DNA of 64,000 nucleotides from Alphaproteobacteria bacterium (GTDB lineage: Bacteria > Pseudomonadota > Alphaproteobacteria > Micavibrionales > Micavibrionaceae). A program made the translations under genes and the position numbers. The DNA lies in NCBI GenBank assembly GCA_016699735.1, contig CP065008.1, positions 1,612,001 to 1,676,000 on the forward strand, given 5' to 3'. The notes below the pieces were generated by a model. That model had not been told where the DNA came from. It was given only the letters and a program-made list of their open reading frames with translations, and did no database searches. The stretch's first letter is position 1; every line of letters starts with the position of its first letter. This document shows positions 27,499-36,925 of this stretch, piece after piece.

Positions 27499-27774
27499 AT
27501 GAATAAGCAAGACCTAGTAGCTAAAGTGGCCGACAAGGCCGACATCTCCAAGCAGAAGGCCGCACAGGCCGTCGATGCCGTGATCGATGCGATCAAGGCG
27601 AGCCTGAAAAAGGGCGACGATGTGCGTCTCGTTGGCTTCGGAACCTTTACCGTGACCAAGCGCGCCGCAACGACCGGCCGCAACCCGCGCACCGGCGAGC
27701 CGATCAAGATTCCGGCCTCGAAGCGCCCGAAATTCACGGCTGGCAAGGAACTGAAAGAAGCCGTCAACAAGTAA
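27499..27774 (+). CDS. hupB: Histone-like DNA-binding protein HU
   Basis: A small nucleoid protein that bends DNA as a dimer. The 91 residues match HU throughout: MNKQDLVAKVADKADISKQ, AVDAVIDAIKASLKKGDDVRLVGFGTF, then the DNA-clasping beta arms with RNPRTGEPIKIPASKRPKFTAGKELK. The start is ATG 27499 after GAAGGTGG; a frame extension to 27469 is not part of the family. The leader holds a small hairpin GAAAGA-aag-TCTTTC at 27440-27454. A strong terminator follows at 27796. Confidence 0.97.
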   Translation: MNKQDLVAKVADKADISKQKAAQAVDAVIDAIKASLKKGDDVRLVGFGTFTVTKRAATTGRNPRTGEPIKIPASKRPKFTAGKELKEAVNK

Positions 27775-27795
27775 TCTGTTGACCCACGGAATTCT

Positions 27796-27833
27796 AAGAC
27801 CGGTCGCACCGCAAGGCGCGGCCGGTCTTTATT
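27796..27833 (+). terminator. Intrinsic terminator after hupB
   Basis: A GC-rich stem AAGACCGG (27796-27803) with CCGGTCTT (27822-27829), partly extended inward by CGC/GCG pairing, followed by TATTTATT. It lies 22 bp after the hupB stop. Confidence 0.85.
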
Positions 27834-27903
27834 TATGGGCACGTGTCGCCACGCTTGATTTTTATCCTATAAATAGGTAGGACTATCCCCTGATCGCAGG
27901 CAA

Positions 27904-27978
27904 GGGTGCTTAGCTCAGCGGTAGAGCATCTCGTTTACACCGAGAGGGCCGGGGGTTCGATCCCCTCAGCACCCACCA
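27904..27978 (+). tRNA. tRNA-Val (anticodon TAC)
   Basis: A 75-base tRNA. The acceptor stem is GGGTGCT (27904-27910) with AGCACCC (27968-27974), then A and encoded CCA. The D-arm GCTCAGCGGTAGAGC, the anticodon arm CTCGT-TTACACC-GAG with TAC, and the T-arm GGGGGTTCGATCCCC are complete. No direct repeat of its 3' end was seen downstream, so nothing marks it as an integration site. Confidence 0.97.
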
Positions 27979-28022
27979 TTTTTTTCCTTAAGATTTCGTA
28001 TCTGTTTATGGCATAAATCTTA

Positions 28023-29114
28023 ATGCTTTTTTCACGCCCCCACATACAGCCTTTGAACCTCGATCTGGAAGCCCTTCCGTTTCGGGAACATATGCGCGGA
28101 TTCTCGGCGAAAACGACTGACGGATATCCCATCCACATCAGGTTCAGCAGCGGGTGTTTATCCGCCTATAAAGGTGAAAAAGGGAGTGAAATTAAAGGAC
28201 TCAAAGATGAGACGCTCCTCGTTCAGTGCAAAATCGTCCCTTTCGGCTACACAGACATCATGCCGGAGCAAATCTGTGATGTGTTGGGTTTGACAGTTCA
28301 GGGCAAGAAAATCGAAGGGCCGAACGAAGACCAAACAAAAATATTAAAACGCGACGGGTATCACGGCGGAGCCTTTTTTGATTTATCCGGCAAGACGACA
28401 GTTTGGACAAGCACTCATTTGATGCTGCTGCGAGAAGATGCCGATGGATTTGTGGATTTGGTGAAGACCGTCTTTCCAGGCTGCGTCATGTTCCAGACAA
28501 AAATGGCTGGGAACTGGAAAACGTATAGCTATCGCCGCATTCCATTTCTGCTGCAAACGGATGATTTCGTGAGCTTTGGCATAGGAGGTAAAGACAAAGA
28601 AATAGAGTCATTCTTTAACAAAGGCCCGGTTGATCGCCTTGCAAAGAAATCTGTATTTCCATTCACCTTTGGTTTTGGCCGCAGAAGCCGTGCGCCAGAG
28701 GGAGGAATAGGCAAATATGGGAAAGACATTCTAAAAAAGCATGGCGCTTACAAGCTTGGCATCCGTTACAATCTTTTAAACATACAAGAATACTCCATCG
28801 GAACCGAATTCGAGACGTCAAACGCTTTCGCTCAGGAGTGCATAAGTAAGCTGCTTGGCGCTATTGATAAATATTTTCATCGGGGTCTGAGCGCCTACGA
28901 TATGCAGACGGGCGAGCTTCTTAGGGAAAACATTTCATTCGGTTATGATGACGAGTCGGGCTGTTACAGCAGCGCCCTTAGAGATTGGTGTCTTGAAAAA
29001 CCAAACAATTACATTTGGGTCGGCTATGAGGATCCTTTTACTATAACCTGCGGCGAACCACGTTACGCCAAAGCCGACGATGCCGTTTTTTACGGCATCC
29101 GCCCGTCAAAATAA
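28023..29114 (+). CDS. Hypothetical 363-residue protein
   Basis: A soluble-looking protein with no signal peptide or membrane helix. It begins 45 bp after tRNA-Val. Notable phrases are REHMRGFSAKTTDGYPIHIRFSSG, FGFGRRSRAPEGGIGKYG and the C-terminal NNYIWVGYEDPFTI, with many aromatic residues and cysteines. The codon usage is somewhat more AT-rich than in hupB or ispG. No enzyme motif is recognisable to me. The start ATG 28023 lacks a clear ribosome site, so internal starts such as ATG 28092 (MRGFSAKTT) are possible. It could be a lineage-specific or acquired gene. Confidence 0.7.
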   Translation: MLFSRPHIQPLNLDLEALPFREHMRGFSAKTTDGYPIHIRFSSGCLSAYKGEKGSEIKGLKDETLLVQCKIVPFGYTDIMPEQICDVLGLTVQGKKIEGPNEDQTKILKRDGYHGGAFFDLSGKTTVWTSTHLMLLREDADGFVDLVKTVFPGCVMFQTKMAGNWKTYSYRRIPFLLQTDDFVSFGIGGKDKEIESFFNKGPVDRLAKKSVFPFTFGFGRRSRAPEGGIGKYGKDILKKHGAYKLGIRYNLLNIQEYSIGTEFETSNAFAQECISKLLGAIDKYFHRGLSAYDMQTGELLRENISFGYDDESGCYSSALRDWCLEKPNNYIWVGYEDPFTITCGEPRYAKADDAVFYGIRPSK

Positions 29115-29118
29115 TGGA

Positions 29119-29634
29119 TCACCCTTCATCACGCCCACGCAACTTCAGCACCAGCCGCTGCAACCCCGCCGATCCAAAAATCAGGAAACCCGACAGCGCA
29201 AGAGAAAGAATGACCCTGACTACCTTCATGGAGGTGTGGGCATCCCCCGCATTAAAAAAATCGGGCAGTTGTCGGTGGGCGGCCAGAACGATGACCTGCG
29301 CCAATTCCGGCAGGGTCGCTGCCAAAAGAACCAGCCCAACGCCGATAAACACGCAGGTGAGAATGATCGAGGCGGGCGCGGACGTAAAAGGTGCCTCGGG
29401 GTTGGTCCCAGCCAGAGCCTTTCCGATGGCGTCGGACAGGAGCCAGAGGACAAGGGAAAGAACCGTTAAACCGAAAATCTGAATGCTGAACGTCCCGTAA
29501 AAATACCCGTCGACCGTTTTAGGAGCGAAGATCAGCGGCCCGGCGGCCCACAGCGCGATTTCAAGGGCTCGCAGGGCATAAAAAAGCGAGAAGACTTTTA
29601 CAATAAGGCTCCCTAACTCCGCCTTGTTCATCAT
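29119..29634 (-). CDS. Hypothetical inner-membrane protein
   Basis: About 171 residues with four hydrophobic segments (near residues 10-30, 45-65, 84-104 and 135-155). The helices are separated by short loops with no recognised motif. The start is ATG 29634, which has GAGG at good spacing upstream; the frame is open to 29688, but that extension would overlap the divergent transporter start. It ends 4 bp from the convergent gene at 28023. The function is unknown. Confidence 0.65.
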   Translation of the reverse strand: MMNKAELGSLIVKVFSLFYALRALEIALWAAGPLIFAPKTVDGYFYGTFSIQIFGLTVLSLVLWLLSDAIGKALAGTNPEAPFTSAPASIILTCVFIGVGLVLLAATLPELAQVIVLAAHRQLPDFFNAGDAHTSMKVVRVILSLALSGFLIFGSAGLQRLVLKLRGRDEG

Positions 29635-29687
29635 CCATCCTCTGCATAACCTCTGGAAAATTCTGCCCTGAGGCGATACAAAGATCA

Positions 29688-30437
29688 ATGCTCGAAATCC
29701 TCCCCTTCATCCTTATCGGCTTTATCGCGCAGTTCGTGGACAGCGCGATCGGCATGGCCTTCGGAACTCTGACCTCGACACTGCTGCTTCTCGCGGGTAT
29801 CCCGCCCCAGACCCTGAGCGCGACCGTCCACACGGCGGAAATCTTCGGGGGCAGCGCCTCGGCCTTTTCCCACTGGCGCATGGGCAACATCGACCGCGAG
29901 TTGCTCAAAAAACTGGCTGTTCCGGCTCTGATCGGCGCGGTGATCGGAACACTGCTTCTAACACTGTTCAGCAACGAAGGCCTCAAACCCTGGCTGGGTC
30001 TGTATTTTACGATCATCGGTCTGGTGATCCTCACCAAGGCGATCAAGCCGGGCTGGATCGCGCCCATCCATATCCACCGCCGGGTTCTCGGTTTCTTCGG
30101 GGGCTTTCTCGATGCGTTCGGCGGAGCGGGATGGGGCGAGTTCGTTTCCTCCGGCCTCGTCTTGCGAGGCTTTGAAATCCGCAAATCTGTGGGCAGCATG
30201 GTCACGGTCGAATTCATGGTCTCGGTGGTTGTAACCGTGGTCTTTGTCGGCACGGTCGGGATAACGAATTGGCCGGTGATTTTTGCGGTCGCCGCCGGAG
30301 CCATCGCCGCCGCACCTCTCGGCGCCTGGGCCTGCAAGGTTGCTCCGGCCAAGCCCCTCAAAATCATCGTCGGCTTGACGATATCAATAATCGGTCTAAA
30401 AACCTTCGCGGCTGGTTTGGGGATATTCACCCATTAA
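29688..30437 (+). CDS. TauE/SafE-family (TSUP) membrane transporter
   Basis: A 249-residue inner-membrane protein with about eight helices in two similar halves, as in the TauE/SafE (DUF81) family, members of which export sulfite, sulfoacetate or related sulfur compounds. The first half has FIAQFVDSAIGMAFGTLTST and SATVHTAEIFGGSASAFSHW; the second half repeats the pattern with GFLDAFGGAGWGEFVSS. These glycine/aspartate helices are typical of the family. No sulfur-metabolism gene lies nearby, so the substrate is open. Divergent from the membrane protein ending at 29634. Confidence 0.87.
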   Translation: MLEILPFILIGFIAQFVDSAIGMAFGTLTSTLLLLAGIPPQTLSATVHTAEIFGGSASAFSHWRMGNIDRELLKKLAVPALIGAVIGTLLLTLFSNEGLKPWLGLYFTIIGLVILTKAIKPGWIAPIHIHRRVLGFFGGFLDAFGGAGWGEFVSSGLVLRGFEIRKSVGSMVTVEFMVSVVVTVVFVGTVGITNWPVIFAVAAGAIAAAPLGAWACKVAPAKPLKIIVGLTISIIGLKTFAAGLGIFTH

Positions 30438-30443
30438 GGCAAT

Positions 30444-30698
30444 TTAAGGCGTTCCCGGCCCGCCATCTTTGTCCCACGGGCATTTCATGTCGCCCTGAAA
30501 GCGGTAGAGGTTCGGCTCTTGCGTAATCGTCTCGGTGACAATGCAGCCATTGCGGAGTGTTTTTGTTGTTACATTCCCGTTTTTGTCCGTATCCACGGTA
30601 TCATACCCGTCATCCTCGGATCCGGATCCCGACAGAGTCGAACAACCCACAAGCGCGGTTAGGGATGCAGCGGCCAGCAAACGTTTTAAAGATTTCAA
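30444..30698 (-). CDS. Small hypothetical lipoprotein
   Basis: An 84-residue protein with a lipoprotein signal: basic start KSLKR, hydrophobic stretch LLAAASLTALVGC with the lipobox cysteine at about residue 19, then a flexible Ser/Gly/Asp linker and two further cysteines (NGCIVTET and MKCPWD) that could form a disulphide. I take TTG 30698 as the start because GAGGG lies 8 bases upstream; a TTG at 30713 in the same frame is less likely. It is convergent with the transporter ending at 30437. Probably anchored in the outer membrane; the function is unknown. Confidence 0.7.
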   Translation of the reverse strand: MKSLKRLLAAASLTALVGCSTLSGSGSEDDGYDTVDTDKNGNVTTKTLRNGCIVTETITQEPNLYRFQGDMKCPWDKDGGPGTP

Positions 30699-30786
30699 TT
30701 CTTTATCCCTCAAAAATCACGCAACACATTGAATATAAACACATTTGCTTTAACTAAACACTAAAATACGCGGCTAAAAGCAAAAT

Positions 30787-30835
30787 TAAAGTCTCAATTC
30801 TTAAACAATTTATCTTAGACTTTATCGCAGAATTG
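30787..30835 (+). promoter_or_regulatory. Possible pseudoknot in the leader of the gene at 30853
   Basis: Two interleaved inverted repeats: TAAAGTCT (30787-30794) with AGACTTTA (30817-30824), and CAATTCT (30795-30801) with AGAATTG (30829-30835). The two 5' arms touch, so the stems could stack in an H-type pseudoknot ending 17 bases before the ATG at 30853. No known riboswitch class was recognised. The region is AT-rich, so chance is a real possibility. Confidence 0.3.
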
Positions 30836-30852
30836 AAAGAAAATAGCGCATT

Positions 30853-31380
30853 ATGTCAACAAATAGATTGCATATCTATACGCAAGAAGTAGACGGAGAC
30901 GCTTGGGAAGCCAGTGGTCCGCTCACCCTCAATTTCACCCGCCCCTCAGGAATACCCGCGAAGACAACAGGATTAATTCCCGCAGGTTTCCTGACCTCTG
31001 CCGATACGCAACTCGGCGTGGCCCTCGAACACGGCGAGGGAGCGCTGGGCGTCATCCTTCCCGAATATCCCATACCCGAAGACACGGTTGAAAAACTCTA
31101 CAGTCAAGGAGTAGAGCGTTCGGAGGAAAGCGAGATCGACTGGGTTAACGCGCTGCAGGCCGGATGGATTATGGAACTCGCCGGACGCATCAGGGAAGAG
31201 TTTTTCGAGGAAAGCAGTCTCAACACCCCGTCTGTCCAGTTTGAATGGAACCCGGAAGAATGGAGCAAGGCCCGGATCGTCCGCGCCGAAATCATCATGA
31301 AGGGCGTTCCCAACGGCCACCCTCTCTGGATTCTGGCCTCCCCCTCGCCGGATATCGAACACGATTCCTTTGACCTTTAA
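30853..31380 (+). CDS. Hypothetical 175-residue protein
   Basis: A soluble, acidic protein with no signal peptide. It begins MSTNRLHIYTQEVDGDAWE and shows LTLNFTRPSGIPAKTTGLIPAGFL and a C-terminal FEWNPEEWSKARIVRAEIIMKGVPNGHPLWILASP. No domain is recognised. It ends 24 bp before ispG on the same strand, so the two are probably co-transcribed. An interleaved inverted repeat lies just ahead of its start, with only a weak ribosome site (GAAAG). Confidence 0.7.
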   Translation: MSTNRLHIYTQEVDGDAWEASGPLTLNFTRPSGIPAKTTGLIPAGFLTSADTQLGVALEHGEGALGVILPEYPIPEDTVEKLYSQGVERSEESEIDWVNALQAGWIMELAGRIREEFFEESSLNTPSVQFEWNPEEWSKARIVRAEIIMKGVPNGHPLWILASPSPDIEHDSFDL

Positions 31381-31404
31381 CGGTTTTCCGGCTATCACAG
31401 CCTC

Positions 31405-32628
<1,224 letters not shown>

Positions 32629-32736
32629 GCGCCAAATTAATGCTGCAAAGCCGCAAGGTTGAACGGTTGCTCAAGCCTCCGTGACCCATTAAGATGGCCC
32701 CGAAAAATAAAGTTCTGCTCACAACGGAGGTTCAAT

Positions 32737-33858
32737 ATGCGTATAGGCGTTCCCAAGGAAATCAAGACACTCGAACACCGCGTGGGGCTGGTCCCGTCCT
32801 CTGTTAAGGAACTGACCAGCCGGGGACACGAGGTTCTTGTTGAAACAGGGGCAGGGAAGGCCATTAATTTTACCGACGGCGATTATGAAGAAGCCGGCGC
32901 AACAATCGCCGCTGACGCCAAGAAAGTATTTGAAAGCTGCGATATGATCGTCAAGGTCAAGGAGCCGCAGCCTCATGAATGTAAGATGCTCCGGGAAAAT
33001 CAGATTTTGTTCACCTACTTGCATCTTGCCGCCGACCCGGAGCAGGCCAAGGGTTTGATGGACTCGGGCTGCATCGCCATCGCCTATGAAACCGTAACGG
33101 GACCGCACGGCCACGGCTTGCCGCTTCTGGAACCGATGAGCGAAATCGCCGGACGGCTCTCCGTGCAGGTCGGCGCGACTTATCTTCAGAAACATTTAGG
33201 TGGAACCGGACGCCTGATCGGTGGCGTACCCGGCGTTAAGCCCGCCGAAGTGCTGATTATCGGTGGCGGAGTCTCCGGCTTTCACGCCGCCCAGATGGCC
33301 ACCGGCTTAGGGGCAAACGTCACGATCCTTGAGCGCTCGAATCCGCGGATGCGGTTTTTGGATGAGCATTTCCATGGCCGCGCCAACATCGTTTACTCCA
33401 ACATAGACGTCCTCGAACGCTACGCCAAAAAATCAGACCTGATTATCGGGGCGGTTCTGATCCCCGGCGCCTCCGCACCCAAGCTCATACGTAAGGATAT
33501 GTTGCCTACCATGATCCCCGGAACGGTGTTCGTTGATATAGCAATAGATCAGGGCGGCTGCGCGGAGACCAGCAAGCCCACAACCCACGACAAGCCGACC
33601 TATATCATTGATAACGTCGTGCATTACTGCGTGGCCAATATGCCCGGAGCCGTCCCCTTGACCTCGGCTCTGGCTTTAAACCATTCTGTTCTGCCGTATG
33701 CCCTGCGTCTGGCCGATGAGGGCTGGAAAACGGCCCTGAAAAGCGATGCAAATTTCCGCAACGGACTGAATGTCTGCCACGGCCACATCACTCATGCGGC
33801 TGTAGCTCAGGCTCTGGGGCTGGACTTCACCGCTCAGCCCGCAGCTTTGGCGGCTTAA
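32737..33858 (+). CDS. ald: Alanine dehydrogenase
   Basis: Catalyses the reversible NAD-dependent deamination of L-alanine to pyruvate. The 373 residues start MRIGVPKEIKTLEHRVGLVP, with the catalytic Lys in MIVKVKEPQ and His in LFTYLHLAAD. The NAD-binding motif is VLIIGGGVSGFHAAQMATGLGANVTILERS. The C-terminal DIAIDQGGCAETSKPTTHDKP and VANMPGAVPLTS are diagnostic of Ald rather than transhydrogenase. ATG 32737 is preceded by ACGGAGG at ideal spacing; the longer open frame to 32659 is not used. tRNA-Asp follows. Confidence 0.97.
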   Translation: MRIGVPKEIKTLEHRVGLVPSSVKELTSRGHEVLVETGAGKAINFTDGDYEEAGATIAADAKKVFESCDMIVKVKEPQPHECKMLRENQILFTYLHLAADPEQAKGLMDSGCIAIAYETVTGPHGHGLPLLEPMSEIAGRLSVQVGATYLQKHLGGTGRLIGGVPGVKPAEVLIIGGGVSGFHAAQMATGLGANVTILERSNPRMRFLDEHFHGRANIVYSNIDVLERYAKKSDLIIGAVLIPGASAPKLIRKDMLPTMIPGTVFVDIAIDQGGCAETSKPTTHDKPTYIIDNVVHYCVANMPGAVPLTSALALNHSVLPYALRLADEGWKTALKSDANFRNGLNVCHGHITHAAVAQALGLDFTAQPAALAA

Positions 33859-33938
33859 GGCTGATTTTTTCGATTTTTTATACTTTCGCTTGATTTTTAA
33901 CAGGTGAGAGATTAAGAACTTGAGGTCTAACAGCCTAC

Positions 33939-34015
33939 GCGGGTGTAGCTCAGCTGGTTAGAGCGCCGCCCTGTCAAGGCGGAGGCCGCGGGTTCAAGTC
34001 CCGTCACTCGCGCCA
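33939..34015 (+). tRNA. tRNA-Asp (anticodon GTC)
   Basis: A 77-base tRNA with acceptor stem GCGGGTG (33939-33945) pairing CACTCGC (34005-34011) with one G-T pair, discriminator G and encoded CCA at 34013-34015. The anticodon arm is CCGCC-CTGTCAA-GGCGG, and the T-arm carries GGTTCAAGTCC. It lies 80 bp after ald. No repeat of its 3' end was seen within the window. Confidence 0.97.
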
Positions 34016-34045
34016 TTTTATCTTAAAACTCAAAGAGAGTGACCC

Positions 34046-34459
34046 TTAAGAATCATGATCTAAGGCAGCCGGTGGTGGTGGCGCTTCCAGACCATGCTCT
34101 AGTTTAAAGTCCATCAAACCAACAGTGTCGAGCACTCTCAATACCATAAAGCTAGAAGATTGATGTGTAAGCTTTGTTTTGTATTCCCTTTGAACAGGGT
34201 CATAATAACTGGGTAGATTTAAAACATCCTTTTGACGGTCACAAACGACATCGCTGCCCCGGACTACAATTATATGTCCTACTTTCTGACCTTGTCCAAG
34301 AAGCACAATCTCATCATAGTCCCTAAAGGAATAAGGGCTATCGTTGATTTGCTTGGCCACATGAGCAAAGCCATCCCCGTTAAAAGCTTCACCACTTCCC
34401 GGATGACTAATAGTAAGAGCCAAACGCCTCATGGCTTCTTGAGGTGTAGGAAACTGCAT
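34046..34459 (-). CDS. Hypothetical 137-residue protein
   Basis: A soluble protein with no signal peptide. It has YSFRDYDEIVLLGQGQKVGHIIVVRGSDVVCDRQKD and an unusual Pro-rich end (APPPPAALDHDS). The composition is AT-richer than that of the nearby nuo genes. It is convergent with tRNA-Asp. No domain is recognised. Confidence 0.6.
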   Translation of the reverse strand: MQFPTPQEAMRRLALTISHPGSGEAFNGDGFAHVAKQINDSPYSFRDYDEIVLLGQGQKVGHIIVVRGSDVVCDRQKDVLNLPSYYDPVQREYKTKLTHQSSSFMVLRVLDTVGLMDFKLEHGLEAPPPPAALDHDS

Positions 34460-34538
34460 AAAAAACTCCGAAACGAAACAATGCCCAGCCCCCCCGAATT
34501 ATAGCATCGCTAACAAATAAAATCAAAAGCCCCCAAGG

Positions 34539-35153
34539 CTATGCCCTTTTGCTGAGCGTTTTTGACAGTAGAAAATCCTTTTTTATTCTATTAAATCGGC
34601 CCATGGAAACCTTAAGTCCATCCCGAATATCTTCAAGGAACATCTCTTCGCCTTCATCCATAACGCCATCCGCAGCCAGAATATGAAGTGAGGCAAGGAT
34701 AATCCTATCCTTTGAAGCTTTATCAAGACTGCCTTGGGTATTCCTGAGTTCCGCGAGAATATCAACCCCCGATTTCATCATTTCTTCGGCAGTTTCCCGA
34801 ATAATTTTCTCCCCGACGGCGGAGCCCGTAACCCTCTTGAAAATGCTGGCCACGGCTTTGACTTCACGATCCTCAAGCTCATTATCTGCAACCGTAATGG
34901 CGATCATACAGCGGATCAGCGTATGCGAAAATATTGCTGTATCGCCCCTGTGTATGCCGGTCTTAGGCGTAAATTCCTGAAAGACCGAGCTTAAAAAGCC
35001 AAAGATCGTCAGAAGAACGCCAAGGCCAAGGAGAGCCGACCCCCCCGTCATCACAAGAGGATCGGCAATAGACTGTGTCTGATACGCTCCGATTGCCACC
35101 AGCCCGAAAATCATCAAAGCGATACCCGAGGCCAAAATGCGTATCCCGCTCAT
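34539..35153 (-). CDS. Membrane-anchored TerB-like protein
   Basis: A 204-residue protein with two N-terminal membrane helices (about residues 4-24 and 36-56) and a cytosolic helical domain. The domain has CMIAITVADNELEDREVKAVASIFKRVTG and, about 60 residues later, ILASLHILAADGVMDEGEEMFLEDIRDGL. Such paired acidic, helix-turn-helix repeats (D-x-E-x-x-E) match the TerB/DjlA-N-like domain linked to metal binding at membranes. The start is ATG 35153 with AGGGAG upstream. The family call is by pattern only. It is divergent from nuoA. Confidence 0.7.
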   Translation of the reverse strand: MSGIRILASGIALMIFGLVAIGAYQTQSIADPLVMTGGSALLGLGVLLTIFGFLSSVFQEFTPKTGIHRGDTAIFSHTLIRCMIAITVADNELEDREVKAVASIFKRVTGSAVGEKIIRETAEEMMKSGVDILAELRNTQGSLDKASKDRIILASLHILAADGVMDEGEEMFLEDIRDGLKVSMGRFNRIKKDFLLSKTLSKRA

Positions 35154-35304
35154 AAAAAACTCCCTGACATCACCGAAAGAATAACTCCCGTAACAGTTTA
35201 GACAAAGACGGGGTTTACACAAGATTATTCTAAGAAAGGCTGTTTTCTTTCCCCGCTTGCGGTGCTAAAACTAGTGCAAATTTAAAGCGCCTGAAGGGGT
35301 CGCC

Positions 35305-35676
35305 ATGGCATCCGAGCAGCTTCTGATTGAATACCTTCCTATTCTTGTTTTTCTGGTTATCGCGGGCGCGATCTCCGCAGCGATGATTCTAGGCTCTCTG
35401 TTGGCCGGAAAGCAAAGGCCGGACCCGGAGAAACTTTCGGCCTATGAATGCGGCTTTGACGCCTTTTCCGATGCGCGCACCCGCTTCGATGTGCGCTTTT
35501 ACCTCGTGACCTTGCTCTTCATCATCTTTGATCTGGAAATCGCCTTTCTGTTCCCGTGGGCTGTAACATTAGGGAAAATAGGGCTGTTCGGCTTCTGGTC
35601 GATGGTGGTCTTTCTGGCCGTCCTCACGGTCGGGTTTATATACGAATGGAAAAAGGGCGCTCTGGAGTGGGAGTGA
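35305..35676 (+). CDS. nuoA: NADH-quinone oxidoreductase subunit A
   Basis: A small membrane subunit of complex I near the quinone channel. The 123 residues have three helices and the conserved loop KLSAYECGFDAFSDARTRFDVRFYLV, which includes the ECG cysteine, followed by FIIFDLEIAFLFPWA. It is the first gene of the nuo cluster; nuoB begins 7 bp after its stop. The start is ATG 35305 after AAGGGG. Confidence 0.97.
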   Translation: MASEQLLIEYLPILVFLVIAGAISAAMILGSLLAGKQRPDPEKLSAYECGFDAFSDARTRFDVRFYLVTLLFIIFDLEIAFLFPWAVTLGKIGLFGFWSMVVFLAVLTVGFIYEWKKGALEWE

Positions 35677-35682
35677 GATCAA

Positions 35683-36258
35683 ATGAGCCACGATAAACAT
35701 TATATCAGCGCCCCCGATTACGACTTGACGACGAGCATCCCCCTGCCTGAGGCGCACAAGCAGGACGTTGTCCCTGCGGCGCTCTCCAAAACGCTACAGG
35801 AAAAGGGCTTTCTCCTCACCCAGACCGACCGCCTGTTTGATTGGGCGCGCACCGGTTCTCTCTGGCCGATGACTTTCGGTCTGGCCTGCTGCGCGGTGGA
35901 GATGATCCACGCCTACATGAGCCGCTACGACCTCGACCGCTTCGGGATGTTCCCGCGCCCCAGCCCGCGCCAGTCCGACGTCATGATCGTAGCCGGAACC
36001 CTCACCAACAAAATGGCCCCGGCACTGCGCCGCGTCTACGACCAGATGCCCGAGCCGCGCTGGGTGATCTCCATGGGCTCCTGCGCCAACGGCGGTGGAT
36101 ATTATCATTATTCCTATTCCGTTGTGCGCGGCTGCGACCGGATCGTTCCCGTAGATATCTACGTCCCCGGCTGCCCGCCGACCGCCGAAGCCTTGGTTTA
36201 CGGCCTGCTGCAGCTCCAGAAAAAAATCCAGCGGGAGGACACACGCATTGCGCGCTGA
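35683..36258 (+). CDS. nuoB: NADH-quinone oxidoreductase subunit B
   Basis: Carries the terminal iron-sulfur cluster N2, which passes electrons to quinone. The 191 residues show the cluster cysteines in TFGLACCAVEMIH, GSCANGGGYYHYSYSVVRGC and YVPGCPPTAEAL. The N-terminal 45 residues are a variable extension. Its last 11 bases overlap nuoC. Confidence 0.98.
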   Translation: MSHDKHYISAPDYDLTTSIPLPEAHKQDVVPAALSKTLQEKGFLLTQTDRLFDWARTGSLWPMTFGLACCAVEMIHAYMSRYDLDRFGMFPRPSPRQSDVMIVAGTLTNKMAPALRRVYDQMPEPRWVISMGSCANGGGYYHYSYSVVRGCDRIVPVDIYVPGCPPTAEALVYGLLQLQKKIQREDTRIAR

Positions 36259-36925
36259 GGAACTCAAACAAAAAGCTGACTCTCTTATCGAAGCTTTAGA
36301 GGGCGATGCGGAAGGGTACGTCATCGACAAGAACGAACTGACCTTGAACGCGACCGCCAAAACCTTGCACAGTGTGCTGAAATTTCTCCGCGACAGCCAG
36401 GAGCATCAATTCACGATCCTTGTTGATATCACGGCAGCGGATTATCCCGAACGACCCGAACGCTTCGATGTGGTCTATAACCTTCTCTCCATAAGAAAGA
36501 ATGAACGCATCCGCATCAAACTTCCGATCAGCGAGGACCAGATCGTCCCCAGCGCCACAGGCCTGTTCAGTACAGCCGGATGGCTCGAACGCGAAGTCTG
36601 GGATATGTACGGCATCCCGTTCTCCGGCCACCCGGACCTGCGCCGCATCCTGACCGATTACGGCTTTGAAGGCCACCCTTTGAGAAAAGACTTTCCACTG
36701 ACCGGCTACGTTGAAGTTCGCTACGACGAGGAAAAGAAGCGCGTGGTCTATGAGCCTGTGACTTTGACTCAGGATTTCCGCCGCTTCGATTTCCTGAGCC
36801 CGTGGGAGGGGATGACCGACATCCAGCTTCCCGGCGATGAAAAGGCCGTCTGTCCGCCGCACGGCTGGCACCCCGCTGTTAAGGATCCCCTGCAGAATGG
36901 AGGGGACGGCCATGGCTCAGAGTGA
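36248..36925 (+). CDS. nuoC: NADH-quinone oxidoreductase subunit C
   Basis: A peripheral-arm subunit (30 kDa family). The 225 residues include ILVDITAADYPERPERFDVVYNLLS, and the diagnostic AGWLEREVWDMYGIPFSGHPDLRRILTDYGF-type block followed by GHPLRKDFPLTGY. The start is TTG 36248, inside the end of nuoB, with GGGAGGA ten bases upstream. It overlaps nuoD by 14 bases. It is a separate subunit, not fused with NuoD. Confidence 0.97.
   Translation: MRAEELKQKADSLIEALEGDAEGYVIDKNELTLNATAKTLHSVLKFLRDSQEHQFTILVDITAADYPERPERFDVVYNLLSIRKNERIRIKLPISEDQIVPSATGLFSTAGWLEREVWDMYGIPFSGHPDLRRILTDYGFEGHPLRKDFPLTGYVEVRYDEEKKRVVYEPVTLTQDFRRFDFLSPWEGMTDIQLPGDEKAVCPPHGWHPAVKDPLQNGGDGHGSE

Noticed and set aside
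29561..30430. A 289-codon open frame on the minus strand
   Set aside because: It is antisense to the TauE-family gene; the Pro/Thr/Arg-rich product is typical of a shadow frame.
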